Positions 41,170 through 49,692 of a stretch of DNA of 64,000 bases are shown here, piece by piece. Where the stretch lies: assembly GCF_024721175.1 (NCBI RefSeq), contig NZ_CP099399.1, positions 2,356,001-2,420,000 of the forward strand. The letters are read 5' to 3'. Position 1 is the stretch's first letter, and the number at the start of each line of letters is the position of its first letter. This stretch comes from Rhizobium sp. Pop5. Lineage in GTDB: Bacteria; Pseudomonadota; Alphaproteobacteria; Rhizobiales; Rhizobiaceae. A program made the position numbers and the translations under genes. The notes under the pieces were generated by a model. That model saw only the letters and a list, made by a program, of their open reading frames with translations. It was not told where the DNA came from and made no database searches.

Positions 41170-42402
41170 ATGAGCGCCCGTGACGATGTCCTGCCGGTTG
41201 CCGGCCCTGCCGAGGGCTCGCCGCTCGAAGTCCTGCGCGTCTTCCTGAAACTCGGCCTCACCTCTTTCGGCGGGCCGATCGCCCATCTCGGCTATTTCCG
41301 CGACGAGCTGGTGCTGCGGCGAAAATGGATCGACGAGGCCGGCTATGCCGATCTGGTCGCGCTCTGCCAGTTCCTGCCGGGGCCGGCTTCCAGCCAGGTC
41401 GGCTTCTCGCTCGGTGTGCTCCGGGGCAACGGCCTTGCCGGCGGGCTTGCCGCCTGGTGCGGCTTCACGCTGCCATCGGCGTTCATTCTCCTTGCTTTCG
41501 CGCTCGGCGCCGCCGCCTTCACCGGCCCTGTCGCCGAAGGTCTCCTCCACGGCCTGAAACTCGTTGCCGTCGCCGTCGTCGCCCAGGCGATCTGGGGCAT
41601 GGCGAAGAGCCTCACGCCGGACCGCCAGCGCGCCGGCATCGCGCTGGCGGCGGTCGCCATCGTCGTCTTCATCGGTGGATCCTTCGGCCAGATCGGCGCG
41701 ATCGCGCTCGGGGCGGCGGCCGGGCTGTTTCTCTGCCGCGCCGATGCGCCAGCGCTTGCCGGCCATCTCGGATTTCCCGTATCGCGGCGTGCCGGTGCGG
41801 TCGCGCTCGCCCTCTTCGCTGCCTTCTTCCTCGTCCCGCCGTCGCTCGCCAGTGCGACCGGCCATCAGGCCATCGCGCTTTTCGATGCCTTTTACCGCTC
41901 GGGCGCGCTTGTTTTCGGCGGCGGCCACGTCGTGCTGCCGCTGCTCCAGGCCGAAGTCGTGGCGCCCGGCTGGGTGACGAATGAATCCTTCCTCGCCGGC
42001 TACGGTCTGACGCAGGCGGTGCCCGGTCCGCTCTTCACCTTCGCGGCCTATCTCGGCGCGGTCATGGAGCCGGCGCCGAACGGATTGGCGGGCGCCATGA
42101 TCGCGCTGGTCGCCATCTTCCTGCCGGGCCTGCTTCTCGTCTACGGCATGCTGCCCTTTTGGGACGGGCTGCGCTCGCGCCCGGCCATGCAGGCCGCCAT
42201 GCGCGGCGCCAACGCCGCCGTCGTCGGCATTCTGGGTGCCGCGCTCTACAGCCCGGTCTGGACGAGCGCGGTGCTGTCGCCGCCGGATTTCGCGCTGGCG
42301 CTCGCCGGCTTCCTGCTGCTCACCGTCTGGAAGGCCCCGCCGTGGACCATCGTCCTGCTGCTGGCGGCAGGCTACGCGCTCCGCGGCGCGATCGGCTCCT
42401 AG
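41170..42402 (+). CDS. chrA: Chromate transporter ChrA (long form)
   Basis: This 410-residue inner-membrane protein of the CHR family has two homologous halves. The conserved half-motif is LTSFGGPIAHLGYFRDELVL (residues ~30-49) and CQFLPGPASSQVGFSLGVLR in the first. ALVFGGGHVVLPLLQAEVVA and GYGLTQAVPGPLFTFAAYLG are the equivalents in the second. ChrA exports chromate by proton motive force. The ATG at 41170 follows GGAGGCGACG. A paralogue lies at 44335-45756. The 70-bp leader is shared with the gene at 43007 (see repeat). Confidence 0.88.
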   Translation: MSARDDVLPVAGPAEGSPLEVLRVFLKLGLTSFGGPIAHLGYFRDELVLRRKWIDEAGYADLVALCQFLPGPASSQVGFSLGVLRGNGLAGGLAAWCGFTLPSAFILLAFALGAAAFTGPVAEGLLHGLKLVAVAVVAQAIWGMAKSLTPDRQRAGIALAAVAIVVFIGGSFGQIGAIALGAAAGLFLCRADAPALAGHLGFPVSRRAGAVALALFAAFFLVPPSLASATGHQAIALFDAFYRSGALVFGGGHVVLPLLQAEVVAPGWVTNESFLAGYGLTQAVPGPLFTFAAYLGAVMEPAPNGLAGAMIALVAIFLPGLLLVYGMLPFWDGLRSRPAMQAAMRGANAAVVGILGAALYSPVWTSAVLSPPDFALALAGFLLLTVWKAPPWTIVLLLAAGYALRGAIGS

Positions 42403-42474
42403 TCCGCAATTCGGGTTGGATTTTCGGAAGGATCGGGCGCAGATTCGAGGTCGGAAACCACGATGGAGGAAACC

Positions 42475-42858
42475 ATGCCTGGCATCAGCATGCGCTATAT
42501 CGTCGACGACGTCGACGCCGCGGTGGAATTCTATACGAGCCATCTCGGCTTTTCGGTTGCGCTTCGCCCCGCCCCGAGCTTCGCGATCCTCACCAGGGAC
42601 GGCTTTCGCCTGCTCCTCAGCGGCACGACGGGACCGGGCGGAGCCTCCCAGCCGATGCCCGACGGGCGAAAGCCCGAACCCGGCGGCTGGAACCGCATCC
42701 ATATCGAAGTCGCCGATCTGGAAGCCGAAGTCGCCACGCTGCGCAAGGCCGGCGCGCGTTTTCGCAACGAGATCGTGCAGGGTGTGGGCGGAAAGCAGAT
42801 CCTGCTCGAAGACCCGGCCGGAAACCCGATCGAACTCTTCGAAGCGCCGAAGAAATGA
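42475..42858 (+). CDS. VOC family (glyoxalase-like) protein
   Basis: This 127-residue single VOC-domain protein has ISMRYIVDDVDAAVEFYTSH, PAPSFAILTRDGFRLLLSGT, and the second module NRIHIEVADLEAEVATLRKA, then EDPAGNPIELFEAP as the conserved C-terminal motif. GGAGG precedes the ATG at 42475; an in-frame ATG four codons earlier has no such site. The substrate is unknown, and it carries none of the residues I could use to assign a resistance function. Confidence 0.83.
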   Translation: MPGISMRYIVDDVDAAVEFYTSHLGFSVALRPAPSFAILTRDGFRLLLSGTTGPGGASQPMPDGRKPEPGGWNRIHIEVADLEAEVATLRKAGARFRNEIVQGVGGKQILLEDPAGNPIELFEAPKK

Positions 42859-42940
42859 AGCGTCGGCCGTCCGGTGCGATGAATATGGTCCCGGCGTAGC
42901 CAGGCCGGCATCGACATCGCCCACGGCAAGAATGGCGGCC

Positions 42941-43010
42941 GCGCCTTGCCAGCGGTGCGCGAGCGTGTAGTTTCGGACTCGCATATATTCAGAGGTAAGG
43001 AAAAACATGT
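42941..43010. repeat. Duplicated upstream leader block (copy 2)
   Basis: It matches 41078-41145 and runs into the start codon of the CorC/HlyC gene at 43007 (AGAGGTAAGGAAAAAC then ATG). Being in front of an intact gene, it is more likely the ancestral copy. Confidence 0.6.
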
Positions 43011-44338
43011 CCGAATCCGCGGGCGGGGTCTTCGACTATGTCGGGATAGTCGCCGTGCTTCTTCTCGTGGCCGCCAACGGCTTCTTCGTGGCTGCCGAAT
43101 TCGCGCTGGTATCGGTCAGGCGCAGCCGTGTCGCCGAGCTTACCGCGGCAGGGCGCATGAATGCCTCCGCCCTTCAGCGCGCCGTCGACAATCTCGACGC
43201 CAATCTTGCGGCCACCCAGCTCGGCATCACCATTTCTTCCCTGGCGCTGGGCTGGGTCGGCGAACCGGCGCTTGCCCACCTGATCGAGCCTCTCCTCTCC
43301 TGGCTGCCCGGGCAATGGGCAGCGACCGGCGCTCATACCGTTGCCATCGTCATCGCCTTCGTCATCATCACCGCACTGCATATCGTGCTCGGCGAGCTCG
43401 CGCCGAAGAGCCTGGCGCTGCAGCGCAGCGAAGCCACTTCGCTTGCCGTCGTGCGCCCGCTCGGCCTGTTCCTGGTGCTGTTCAAGCCGGCGATCTTCGT
43501 TTTGAACGGCATGGGCAACCTCGTGCTCCGGGGCGTCGGGCTTCGCGCCGGAACCGGAGAATCGTCGTTCCATTCGCCGCAGGAGCTGAAGCTGCTCGTG
43601 GCCGAAAGCCATGAAGCCGGCCTGTTGAACCAGGTGCAGCAGCAGCTGGTCGAGCGGGTGTTCAATATCGGCGACAGGCCGATCTCCGACATCATGACCC
43701 CGCGCCTCGACATCGAATGGTTCGACGCCGACGACAGCGAGGCCGATATCCTGAAAACGATCCGCGAATGCGGCCACGAGCAACTTCTGGTCGCCCGCGG
43801 CTCGATCGACGAGCCGATCGGCATGGTCCTGAAAAAGGACCTTCTCGACCAGGTGCTCGACGGCGGCAAGGTGCGGCCGATGGAGGTGATCAAGCAGCCG
43901 CTGGTGCTGCACGAGAACACCTCGGTCGTGCGCGTGATCGACAGTTTCAAGGCCTCGCCCGTGCGCCTCGCGATCATCATCGACGAATATGGCACCCTCG
44001 AAGGCATCGTCACACAGACCGACCTGCTCGAAGCAATCGCCGGCGACCTGCCGGGGACCGACGAAGAGCCTGATATCGTCATCCGCGAGGACGGTTCGCT
44101 GCTGATCGACGCGATGATGCCGGCCTTCGACGCCTTCGAACGGCTTGGCCTGCGGGATCGCCCGGATGCCGATTTCCATACGCTGGCGGGCTTTGCCCTG
44201 CATCAGCTCCAGCACATCCCCGAAACCGGAGAAACCTTCCTCTTCGAAGACTGGCGCTTCGAGGTGATCGATATGGACGGCATGCGCATCGACAAGATCC
44301 TCGCCGCGCGCATCTCCGCGGATGCGGCCGAGAGCTAA
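43007..44338 (+). CDS. CNNM/CorC (hemolysin family) membrane protein
   Basis: This 443-residue protein has a DUF21/CNNM transmembrane domain (~1-195: LLLVAANGFFVAAEFALVSV, ATQLGITISSLALGWVGEPA, HTVAIVIAFVIITALHIVLG). A CBS pair lies at ~210-340 (ERVFNIGDRPISDIMTPRLD, RLAIIIDEYGTLEGIVTQTD), and the CorC_HlyC domain at ~355-435 (DADFHTLAGFALHQLQHIPE). The family moves or controls magnesium/cobalt; the hemolysin label is historical. The convergent chrA paralogue overlaps its end by four bases. Confidence 0.9.
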   Translation: MSESAGGVFDYVGIVAVLLLVAANGFFVAAEFALVSVRRSRVAELTAAGRMNASALQRAVDNLDANLAATQLGITISSLALGWVGEPALAHLIEPLLSWLPGQWAATGAHTVAIVIAFVIITALHIVLGELAPKSLALQRSEATSLAVVRPLGLFLVLFKPAIFVLNGMGNLVLRGVGLRAGTGESSFHSPQELKLLVAESHEAGLLNQVQQQLVERVFNIGDRPISDIMTPRLDIEWFDADDSEADILKTIRECGHEQLLVARGSIDEPIGMVLKKDLLDQVLDGGKVRPMEVIKQPLVLHENTSVVRVIDSFKASPVRLAIIIDEYGTLEGIVTQTDLLEAIAGDLPGTDEEPDIVIREDGSLLIDAMMPAFDAFERLGLRDRPDADFHTLAGFALHQLQHIPETGETFLFEDWRFEVIDMDGMRIDKILAARISADAAES

Positions 44339-45756
44339 CCTACGACAAGCGTCCAGGCCATTCCCGCCGCCGCGCAGGCCAGCAGCGTCGCGATGACCGA
44401 TGCCTTGAAGCGGAAGATCGCGATGGCGGCGGCAAGCGACAGCGCCATTGCCGCCGGCACGGCCGATTGCAGCACGGGAATATCGAGCCGCAAGCCGCCG
44501 AGCTGGACGGACGCGACTTCGGCAAACAGCGTGTGCACGCCGAACCAGATGGCGAGGTTGAGAATGACGCCGACCACCGCCGCCGTAATCGCCGCCATCG
44601 CGCCGGCGAGCGCTGCGTTGCCGCGCAGTTTTTCGATTAAGGGCGCGCCGAGGAAGATCCAGAGGAAACAGGGCACGAAGGTCACCCATGTCGTCAGGAT
44701 CGCCGCAAGCGTGGCGGCAAGCATCGGATCGAGCGTGCCGGGATTGCGATAGGCGCCCATGAAGCCGACGAACTGGACGACCATGATCAGCGGCCCCGGC
44801 GTCGTCTCGGCCATGCCGAGACCGTCGAGCATCTCGCCGGGCCTCAGCCAGCCGAAATGCTGCACGGCCTCCTGGGCGACATAGGCGAGCACGGCATAGG
44901 CCCCGCCGAAGGTGACGACGGCCATCTGGCTGAAGAACAGGCCAATCTGGCTGAAGACGTCGCCCGGTCCCAGGGACAGGTAAAGCGCGGCGACGGGCAC
45001 GAGCCAGAGGGCGAGCAGTGCTGCCGAGATGCGCAGCGACCAGGCAAGATCAGGGCGCGCATGCGCCGGGATACCCTCGCCGAGCGCAGAGTCGGCATCC
45101 GACAGCACCGCGCCGCTTGCGGCCTTGTGGCCGCCGCCAGGGCTGAAGGCGGCAAGCCCGAACCGACCGCCGAGGAAGCCCGCAAGACCGGCAGCCAGCA
45201 CGATCAGCGGGAACGGCACGTGGAGAAAGAAGATGGCGATGAAGGCCGCGGCCGCGATCGCCAGCATGATGCGGTTCTTGAGTGCCCGACCGCCGATGCG
45301 GATGACGGCCTGCACGACGACGGCAAGCACGGCCGCCTTCAGCCCGAAGAACAGGCCGGCGACGAGGCCGACGCTGCCGTAAGCCGCGTAGATATAGCTG
45401 AGGCAGAGGATCGACAGGAATCCCGGCAGCACGAACAAGATGCCGGCGACGAGGCCGCCGGCGGTGCGGTGCATCAGCCAGCCGATATAGATGGCGAGCT
45501 GCTGCGCCTCGGGTCCGGGCAGCAGCATGCAATAATTCAGCGCATGCAGGAAACGGTGCTCGCCGATCCATCGCTTCTCGTCGACAATGATGCGATGCAT
45601 GACGGCGATCTGCCCGGCCGGACCGCCGAAGCTCAAGGCCGAAACGCGCAGCCACACTCTGAAGGCTTCGCCAAAAGAGATGCCATGGTGGTGCCCATCA
45701 CCCGCGTCTTTATCGCCCGCTTGCCCGGCGGGCGCATTGGCTGTGATTTCGGCCAT
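44335..45756 (-). CDS. chrA: Chromate efflux transporter ChrA (long form)
   Basis: This 473-residue CHR-family exporter has half-motifs ALSFGGPAGQIAVMHRIIVD and CMLLPGPEAQQLAIYIGWLM in the first half, AVVTFGGAYAVLAYVAQEAV and LGMAETTPGPLIMVVQFVGF in the second. About ten or more TM helices, plus a 50-residue Gly/Ala-rich central linker with a charged stretch. The upstream gene on the same strand is the rhodanese-ChrB protein, whose stop lies one base from this start, so the two form a chrBA operon. Convergent overlap with the CorC gene. Confidence 0.9.
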   Translation of the reverse strand: MAEITANAPAGQAGDKDAGDGHHHGISFGEAFRVWLRVSALSFGGPAGQIAVMHRIIVDEKRWIGEHRFLHALNYCMLLPGPEAQQLAIYIGWLMHRTAGGLVAGILFVLPGFLSILCLSYIYAAYGSVGLVAGLFFGLKAAVLAVVVQAVIRIGGRALKNRIMLAIAAAAFIAIFFLHVPFPLIVLAAGLAGFLGGRFGLAAFSPGGGHKAASGAVLSDADSALGEGIPAHARPDLAWSLRISAALLALWLVPVAALYLSLGPGDVFSQIGLFFSQMAVVTFGGAYAVLAYVAQEAVQHFGWLRPGEMLDGLGMAETTPGPLIMVVQFVGFMGAYRNPGTLDPMLAATLAAILTTWVTFVPCFLWIFLGAPLIEKLRGNAALAGAMAAITAAVVGVILNLAIWFGVHTLFAEVASVQLGGLRLDIPVLQSAVPAAMALSLAAAIAIFRFKASVIATLLACAAAGMAWTLVVG

Positions 45757-45757
45757 C

Positions 45758-46573
45758 TCATGCCCCCTTCTTCGGCGAGGGCCAGTTGTGGGTCTCCTCG
45801 GTCGCGTCGCGGCACCAGCGATAGAAGGCGTCGTAGAGCAGCATGCCGGCCTCTAGCTGCTCCAGATCGTCGGAATACATGCGGGAGAGCCCGAGCGAAG
45901 CGGCAAGCAGGCCTGATGCCTCGGGCGCGAGATCGAGCCTTGCCGTATCGGCGGCCCGAACGATACGAGCGAGATGCAGCAGCGGCGCCGCCGTCAGCCC
46001 GAACTCCTCGACCATCACATCGAAGGTGCAGAGCTCGCCGCGATGGCTCCAGAACACCTCTTCGATATCGAAGGGCTCGGCTCCGAAACGCTCGCCGACG
46101 GCGATGACCTCGGAGGTCGGCACGAACAGGAACAGGGCATCCGGATCGACGAAGCGCCGGATCAGCCAGGGACAGGCGATGCGGTCGATTTTCGGCCGCG
46201 CCCGCGTGACCCAGACGGTGCGTCCTTCAGCGTCGCGGCGCGGCAGCTTCGCCTCGGGCACCGCCATTCCGCCTGAAATCCAGGCTTCGAATCCGCCTTC
46301 GAGGCTTTCCGCCTCGATGCCGGCATGTCTGAGATAGGCGGCCACACCATGGCTGAGCTTGGCGCCCCTTTGGCAGACCACGACGACGGCATCGGCATCG
46401 ACGCTGCCCGCCCAGGATGCGACATCGCTATGGCTGCGCCGGATCGAGCCCGGGACCAGGCGCGGGTCGAGCGCGAAATCCTCCTCCGTGCGAACGTCGA
46501 CGATGCAGGGCGCACCGGGCGTTCCGATGAGGCGGCTGAGCTTGTCGGGGGAAATTTCAAGAAATGACGGCAT
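45758..46573 (-). CDS. chrB: Rhodanese-ChrB chromate resistance protein
   Basis: This 271-residue protein has an N-terminal rhodanese domain (~1-105; GAPCIVDVRTEEDFALDPRL and the catalytic-loop Cys in VVVVCQRGAKLSHGVAAYLR). The ChrB C-terminal domain (~115-260) has VWVTRARPKIDRIACPWLIR, RFVDPDALFLFVPTSEV and ELCTFDVMVEEFGL. Sulfurtransferase-ChrB fusions accompany chrA in many proteobacteria and regulate or support chromate resistance. I chose the ATG at 46573 for its GGAGG site seven bases upstream. First gene of the chrB-chrA operon. Confidence 0.87.
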   Translation of the reverse strand: MPSFLEISPDKLSRLIGTPGAPCIVDVRTEEDFALDPRLVPGSIRRSHSDVASWAGSVDADAVVVVCQRGAKLSHGVAAYLRHAGIEAESLEGGFEAWISGGMAVPEAKLPRRDAEGRTVWVTRARPKIDRIACPWLIRRFVDPDALFLFVPTSEVIAVGERFGAEPFDIEEVFWSHRGELCTFDVMVEEFGLTAAPLLHLARIVRAADTARLDLAPEASGLLAASLGLSRMYSDDLEQLEAGMLLYDAFYRWCRDATEETHNWPSPKKGA

Positions 46574-47150
46574 CACGCGTCCTCCGTTGATCGGTTTCAC
46601 TGGACGCGATTCTTCAGCATGTCGCCTCGTGGGGTGATCGCGACCCCATGAGAAAAGCATGCGCAAACTGCCCCCGCCATGTCAAGGGGATGAGGCCACG
46701 GCGGCTTGCCGTCTGCCACGGTCGCTTACGGTTCGTTGGCGAACCCGCCAACCTTTATCCGAGATGCTTGGCGAAGAGCTTCAGGGAGCGAGGTGCGCCG
46801 ATATCTCTTCCGGAAGGACAATGGAGGCCGTGCCGCATGGCCCCCTCATCTGCCTGCCGGCATCTTCTCCCCGAGGGGAGAAGCGGAATCGTGGCGGCGT
46901 CCCGCCTCCTTTGAAACCTCAGCTTGGGAGCGAAGGCCCTGCGTCTTGCCCCTTCTCCCCAGCGGGGAGAAGATGCCGGCAGGCAGATGAGGGGGCCACA
47001 GGCACACCTTTCATTGTCTCCCGCTTCGCGCCGAACCCAAGCGAAGGCAAGAAAAGCCATGAAACCCAATCAACCCAGGCGCTTCAGGCCCAGAATGGAA
47101 CAAAAACCCGGCTCGGCCATTTTCCTCTCACCGAAAGAGGAGAAAGTACC
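46574..47150. repeat. Intergenic region with GGGGAGAAGATGCCGGCAGG-type repeat
   Basis: Bases 46832-46885 and 46948-47003 are inverted halves of one element: CCCCCTCATCTGCCTGCCGG with TCTTCTCCCCGAGGGGAGAA on the left, TTCTCCCCAGCGGGGAGAAG and CCGGCAGGCAGATGAGGGGG on the right. This is a third dispersed rhizobial repeat type. I see no gene in the rest of the region. Confidence 0.6.
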
Positions 47151-47474
47151 ATGACGTACGACCCCAATAGTCCTAACGATCCGAACCGCCCGCTGAATCC
47201 GAACCTGGATCTGCGCACGACGCCGACTGCGCGCAGCAGCAATACGTGGGTGGTCTGGGTCGCTGCATTGGCCGTGATCGCTGTTGCTGCATTCGCCTAT
47301 TCGCAGTGGAGCAGCACACCGCCCGGCACGTCTCCGGATACGACGGCCTCCACGACCCAATCCCAGCCAGCGCCGGCCAAGCCGATCGCTCCGACCGACA
47401 ACAGCGCAACGCCGGCACCCGCGCCGGCAACTCCGGCTCCGGCGACGCCGCCGGCTGCCCCTGCCCAGCAGTAA
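47151..47474 (+). CDS. Small single-pass membrane protein with Pro/Ala-rich tail
   Basis: This 107-residue protein starts MTYDPNSPNDPNRPLNPNLD, has one TM helix (WVVWVAALAVIAVAAFAYSQ, ~40-60), and a C-terminal Thr/Pro/Ala-rich periplasmic tail. The shape is common among rhizobial small envelope proteins; the family is not known to me. GAGGAG precedes the ATG. The low-complexity tail is typical of linkers. Confidence 0.7.
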   Translation: MTYDPNSPNDPNRPLNPNLDLRTTPTARSSNTWVVWVAALAVIAVAAFAYSQWSSTPPGTSPDTTASTTQSQPAPAKPIAPTDNSATPAPAPATPAPATPPAAPAQQ

Positions 47475-47815
47475 CCCTGCTCGGCACAAGGAGCGGACAT
47501 GTCCCCGGCCTGTCGGACACGACACCCCGGGGACGGTCCATCATTTTGGCGCATGATCGGGAACCCGATCTCCGTTTCCACGGTCATGCGCCTGCCTGGG
47601 CATCTTTTTTCCGCGTGGCCCTTGAACCTCTTCAGGCATACATTACATATTCCTCATGTAAATTTGTCTCCGGCGGCTGACCACGGATGTACTGGCAGCC
47701 GCCGTAGAGACAGATTGAGGAAGGTCGGTGCGAATTTCGCCCGGCCTTTTTTCTTGTCCTGGCCACTCCCGGCTGAGCGGACGTTAGCGGCGGGATTGAT
47801 GCAACCGGTGCCGCG
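47475..47815. other. Gene-free region holding the small-RNA candidate
   Basis: No ORF is credible between 47475 and 47815. The right half contains a promoter-like TTGAAC, two strong hairpins and a T-run, described separately as an sRNA candidate. Confidence 0.6.
47655..47752 (+). ncRNA. Candidate small RNA with two hairpins and a terminator
   Basis: Hairpin 1: AATTTGTCTCCGGCGGCTG (47661-47679) pairs with CAGCCGCCGTAGAGACAGAT (47696-47715) around a 16-base loop. Hairpin 2: AAGGTCGGTGCGAA pairs with TTTCGCCCGGCCTT (47721-47748, one G-U pair) and is followed by TTTTTC, i.e. a rho-independent terminator. Upstream, TTGAAC at 47622-47627 and TACATA at 47644-47649 give a possible promoter with 16-bp spacing. 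The size would be ~95 nt. I do not recognise a named rhizobial sRNA family. Transcription is inferred. Confidence 0.5.
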
Positions 47816-48100
47816 CTACCAGCTGCTGCCGCTTTTCTTGCTGCCATAGCCTTTATACGGATCGTAATTGTAAGTGCGCGAACCGCCGCCGTAGATCGTC
47901 TCTTGATAGTTCCCGCTCAAATTCTGCCGCGTCTGCGAATAGGGATCGCCGTTGCGATAGGTGTTGTAGCTGCCGCCGGAATTGCGCTCCATCGTGTAGG
48001 TATCGCGGCCCTGCGTCCAGCATGGACCGGAGATCAGCTCACAGCCGGCAAAAGCCTCGCTTGATATCAGCATCGCGACTGCGAAAACAAACTTGCGCAT
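47816..48100 (-). CDS. Small secreted protein (94 aa), Gly/Ser/Tyr-rich
   Basis: This exported protein has a short signal peptide (MRKFVFAVAMLISSEAFA), two Cys (GCELISGPCW) and a Tyr/Gly/Asn-rich rest (GDPYSQTRQNLSGNYQETIY). GGAGAG lies four bases before the ATG. No family recognised. AT-richer than neighbours, as is the whole 47.6-52.8 kb stretch. Confidence 0.7.
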   Translation of the reverse strand: MRKFVFAVAMLISSEAFAGCELISGPCWTQGRDTYTMERNSGGSYNTYRNGDPYSQTRQNLSGNYQETIYGGGSRTYNYDPYKGYGSKKSGSSW

Positions 48101-48268
48101 AATACTCTCCCAAAATGAAGGTTGATGGATTCAACCTTTGCCATAACACTTTGATTTCATTCATTCTCGCAGCTTTCCCAACGCCTCGCCGCCGCGCGAC
48201 CGGGCAAGCCGATCCCGTCCGCGCCTTTTCAGGCCCGACTGGTTCAGTGATGGTTGGATTTTGGAGAA

Positions 48269-48571
48269 CTACTTCGGAATTCGGTTATAGAAGGACTGCG
48301 GGTCGTAGACGCACTCGTAGTCGAGGAGGCAGATCTTGCCGCTGGCATCCCTCACCCTCGCCGTGTCGTACTTGTCCCCCAGATTGCACCTGGCCGGCGG
48401 GTAGCGGAAGCTGCGGCCGCCGAGACCCATGCGCACGAACACCGCCTTGTCCTGACGGATGATCCGCGCAAGCTCCTCGCAGCTGTGATCCCTGGCATTG
48501 ACCTCCACCGCCTCGGCGGCAAGGACCGCGGACGGAAGCAGCAACGCAAAAGCCAGAACGACGCTTTTCAT
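48269..48571 (-). CDS. Secreted Cys-containing protein, paralogue A
   Basis: This 100-residue exported protein has a signal peptide (MKSVVLAFALLLPSAVLAAE) and four Cys in DHSCEELARIIRQ, RYPPARCNLGDK and KICLLDYECVYD, plausibly two disulfides. It shares the pattern DHSCxExAxIIRQ, GGRSFRYPPAxC and LDYxC with the protein at 49218-49514. Function unknown. The upstream in-frame extension to 48655 has no signal peptide, so I start at 48571. Confidence 0.7.
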   Translation of the reverse strand: MKSVVLAFALLLPSAVLAAEAVEVNARDHSCEELARIIRQDKAVFVRMGLGGRSFRYPPARCNLGDKYDTARVRDASGKICLLDYECVYDPQSFYNRIPK

Positions 48572-48889
48572 ACTCACTCCTGATGCGAGCGAATAAAGTT
48601 GGAGTGTGAGCTTCATCCGACCAGTCCGGAATGACCCGATAAGACTGGCCGCCACACTCTCTGCTTCATCGCCCGAGGCACTTTTACTTCGCCATTCGAA
48701 GATATGTTCTTATTTTGTTCCAATCCCCGTAGGAGTCAAGACGCCAAGCGAGAAATTTTCAACCACAGGATTCAATGAGGCGTCACTTCAACGCGAAGTG
48801 CGGAGGGCGCCACGGAAGGACGCGGGAGTTGAAATCGTGTGCAGCGGAGCGCTCCGATCCGTTAAGATGTTTCACCTATCCTGCCGGCC
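48572..48889. other. Gene-free region
   Basis: Lower-GC sequence with no ORF I can support, no clear hairpin and no copy of the dispersed repeats. It holds the upstream regions of both flanking genes. Confidence 0.4.
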
Positions 48890-49192
48890 ATGAAACCGAC
48901 GTTTGGACGCAGGCGTCCCGCATTACCCGAGCGAAAGCGGATCGAGGCCGCGCCAGCGCCTGGGAATGATGCGCCGTATGATTGGCGCAGGATCGGGCGA
49001 TACATCAGAAACAGTGCCCTCGCCCTTCTGATTGCCGCAAAGCTTGCCGTCGCGGCCACGCACTTCGCCGCCCTCGACACCTCCCACTCTTTCTCGGAAT
49101 ACGCACCGCCCATGGCGGCCATGGCGGCCCTGGTGATTTTCATCCTTGGAGCGCTTTGGCTCCTCGGCGTGAAGCCGACCGACCGCGACTGA
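48890..49192 (+). CDS. Small membrane protein (100 aa), hypothetical
   Basis: It has a basic N-terminus, then two hydrophobic stretches (YIRNSALALLIAAKLAVAAT, ~38-57; YAPPMAAMAALVIFILGALW, ~71-90). No ribosome site is convincing upstream and no family is known to me. It is an ORF of plausible composition lying between the two paralogous secreted-protein genes on the other strand. Confidence 0.4.
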   Translation: MKPTFGRRRPALPERKRIEAAPAPGNDAPYDWRRIGRYIRNSALALLIAAKLAVAATHFAALDTSHSFSEYAPPMAAMAALVIFILGALWLLGVKPTDRD

Positions 49193-49217
49193 GACGCTTG
49201 CCGATGCCCTTTGAATA

Positions 49218-49514
49218 TCAGGGGAAATTATAGGACGACGCGGGGTCGAGCGTGCAGGCATAGTCGAGAACGCACTGCTTGCCCGCCGCATCGCGAAAGC
49301 TCGCCGTGGTGCGCTTGTCGCCCAGGCTGCATTGGGCCGGCGGATAGCGGAAGCTGCGGCCGCCGAAGCCGACGCGGACAAAGACCTTCTTGTTCTGACG
49401 GATGATCTGCGCAATTTCACCGCAACTGTGATCCGCCGCCTTGACCTGCATCACCCCGGCGGCAAAAGCCGGCAGCGGCAGAGACAAGGCGACAGCGAAG
49501 ATAACGCTTTTCAT
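49218..49514 (-). CDS. Secreted Cys-containing protein, paralogue B
   Basis: This 98-residue exported protein has a signal peptide (MKSVIFAVALSLPLPAFAA) and conserved DHSCGEIAQIIRQNKKVFVR, GGRSFRYPPAQCSLGDK, and CVLDYACTLDPAS segments. It is clearly paralogous to the protein at 48269-48571 (similar length, same four Cys). The ATG at 49514 follows GGAGGGGGCC. The gene pair is likely a tandem duplication separated by the 48.9-kb ORF. Confidence 0.72.
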   Translation of the reverse strand: MKSVIFAVALSLPLPAFAAGVMQVKAADHSCGEIAQIIRQNKKVFVRVGFGGRSFRYPPAQCSLGDKRTTASFRDAAGKQCVLDYACTLDPASSYNFP

Positions 49515-49692
49515 GGCCCCCTCCAGTCTATCAGAGGAAGATAGGGCGAGCGCACGGATGCGGCTAGAGAGGAACACCTACCTGCCGGTGCACATGCTCG
49601 ACTAGGATGGCGGTGTGGATGGATCGGCTTAGCCAAGATGAGGCCAATATGCTAACGCCGTGTAAAGCTGGGGCGGATGGGAGAGTATCGAA

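Noticed and set aside
41122..43008. 628-codon minus-strand ORF over chrA and the VOC gene
   Set aside because: Both sense genes have family motifs; the antisense sequence is Arg/Glu/Gly-rich filler.
46659..47474. Long start for the small membrane protein
   Set aside because: The extra N-terminal part runs through a palindromic repeat; the ATG at 47151 has a good ribosome site.
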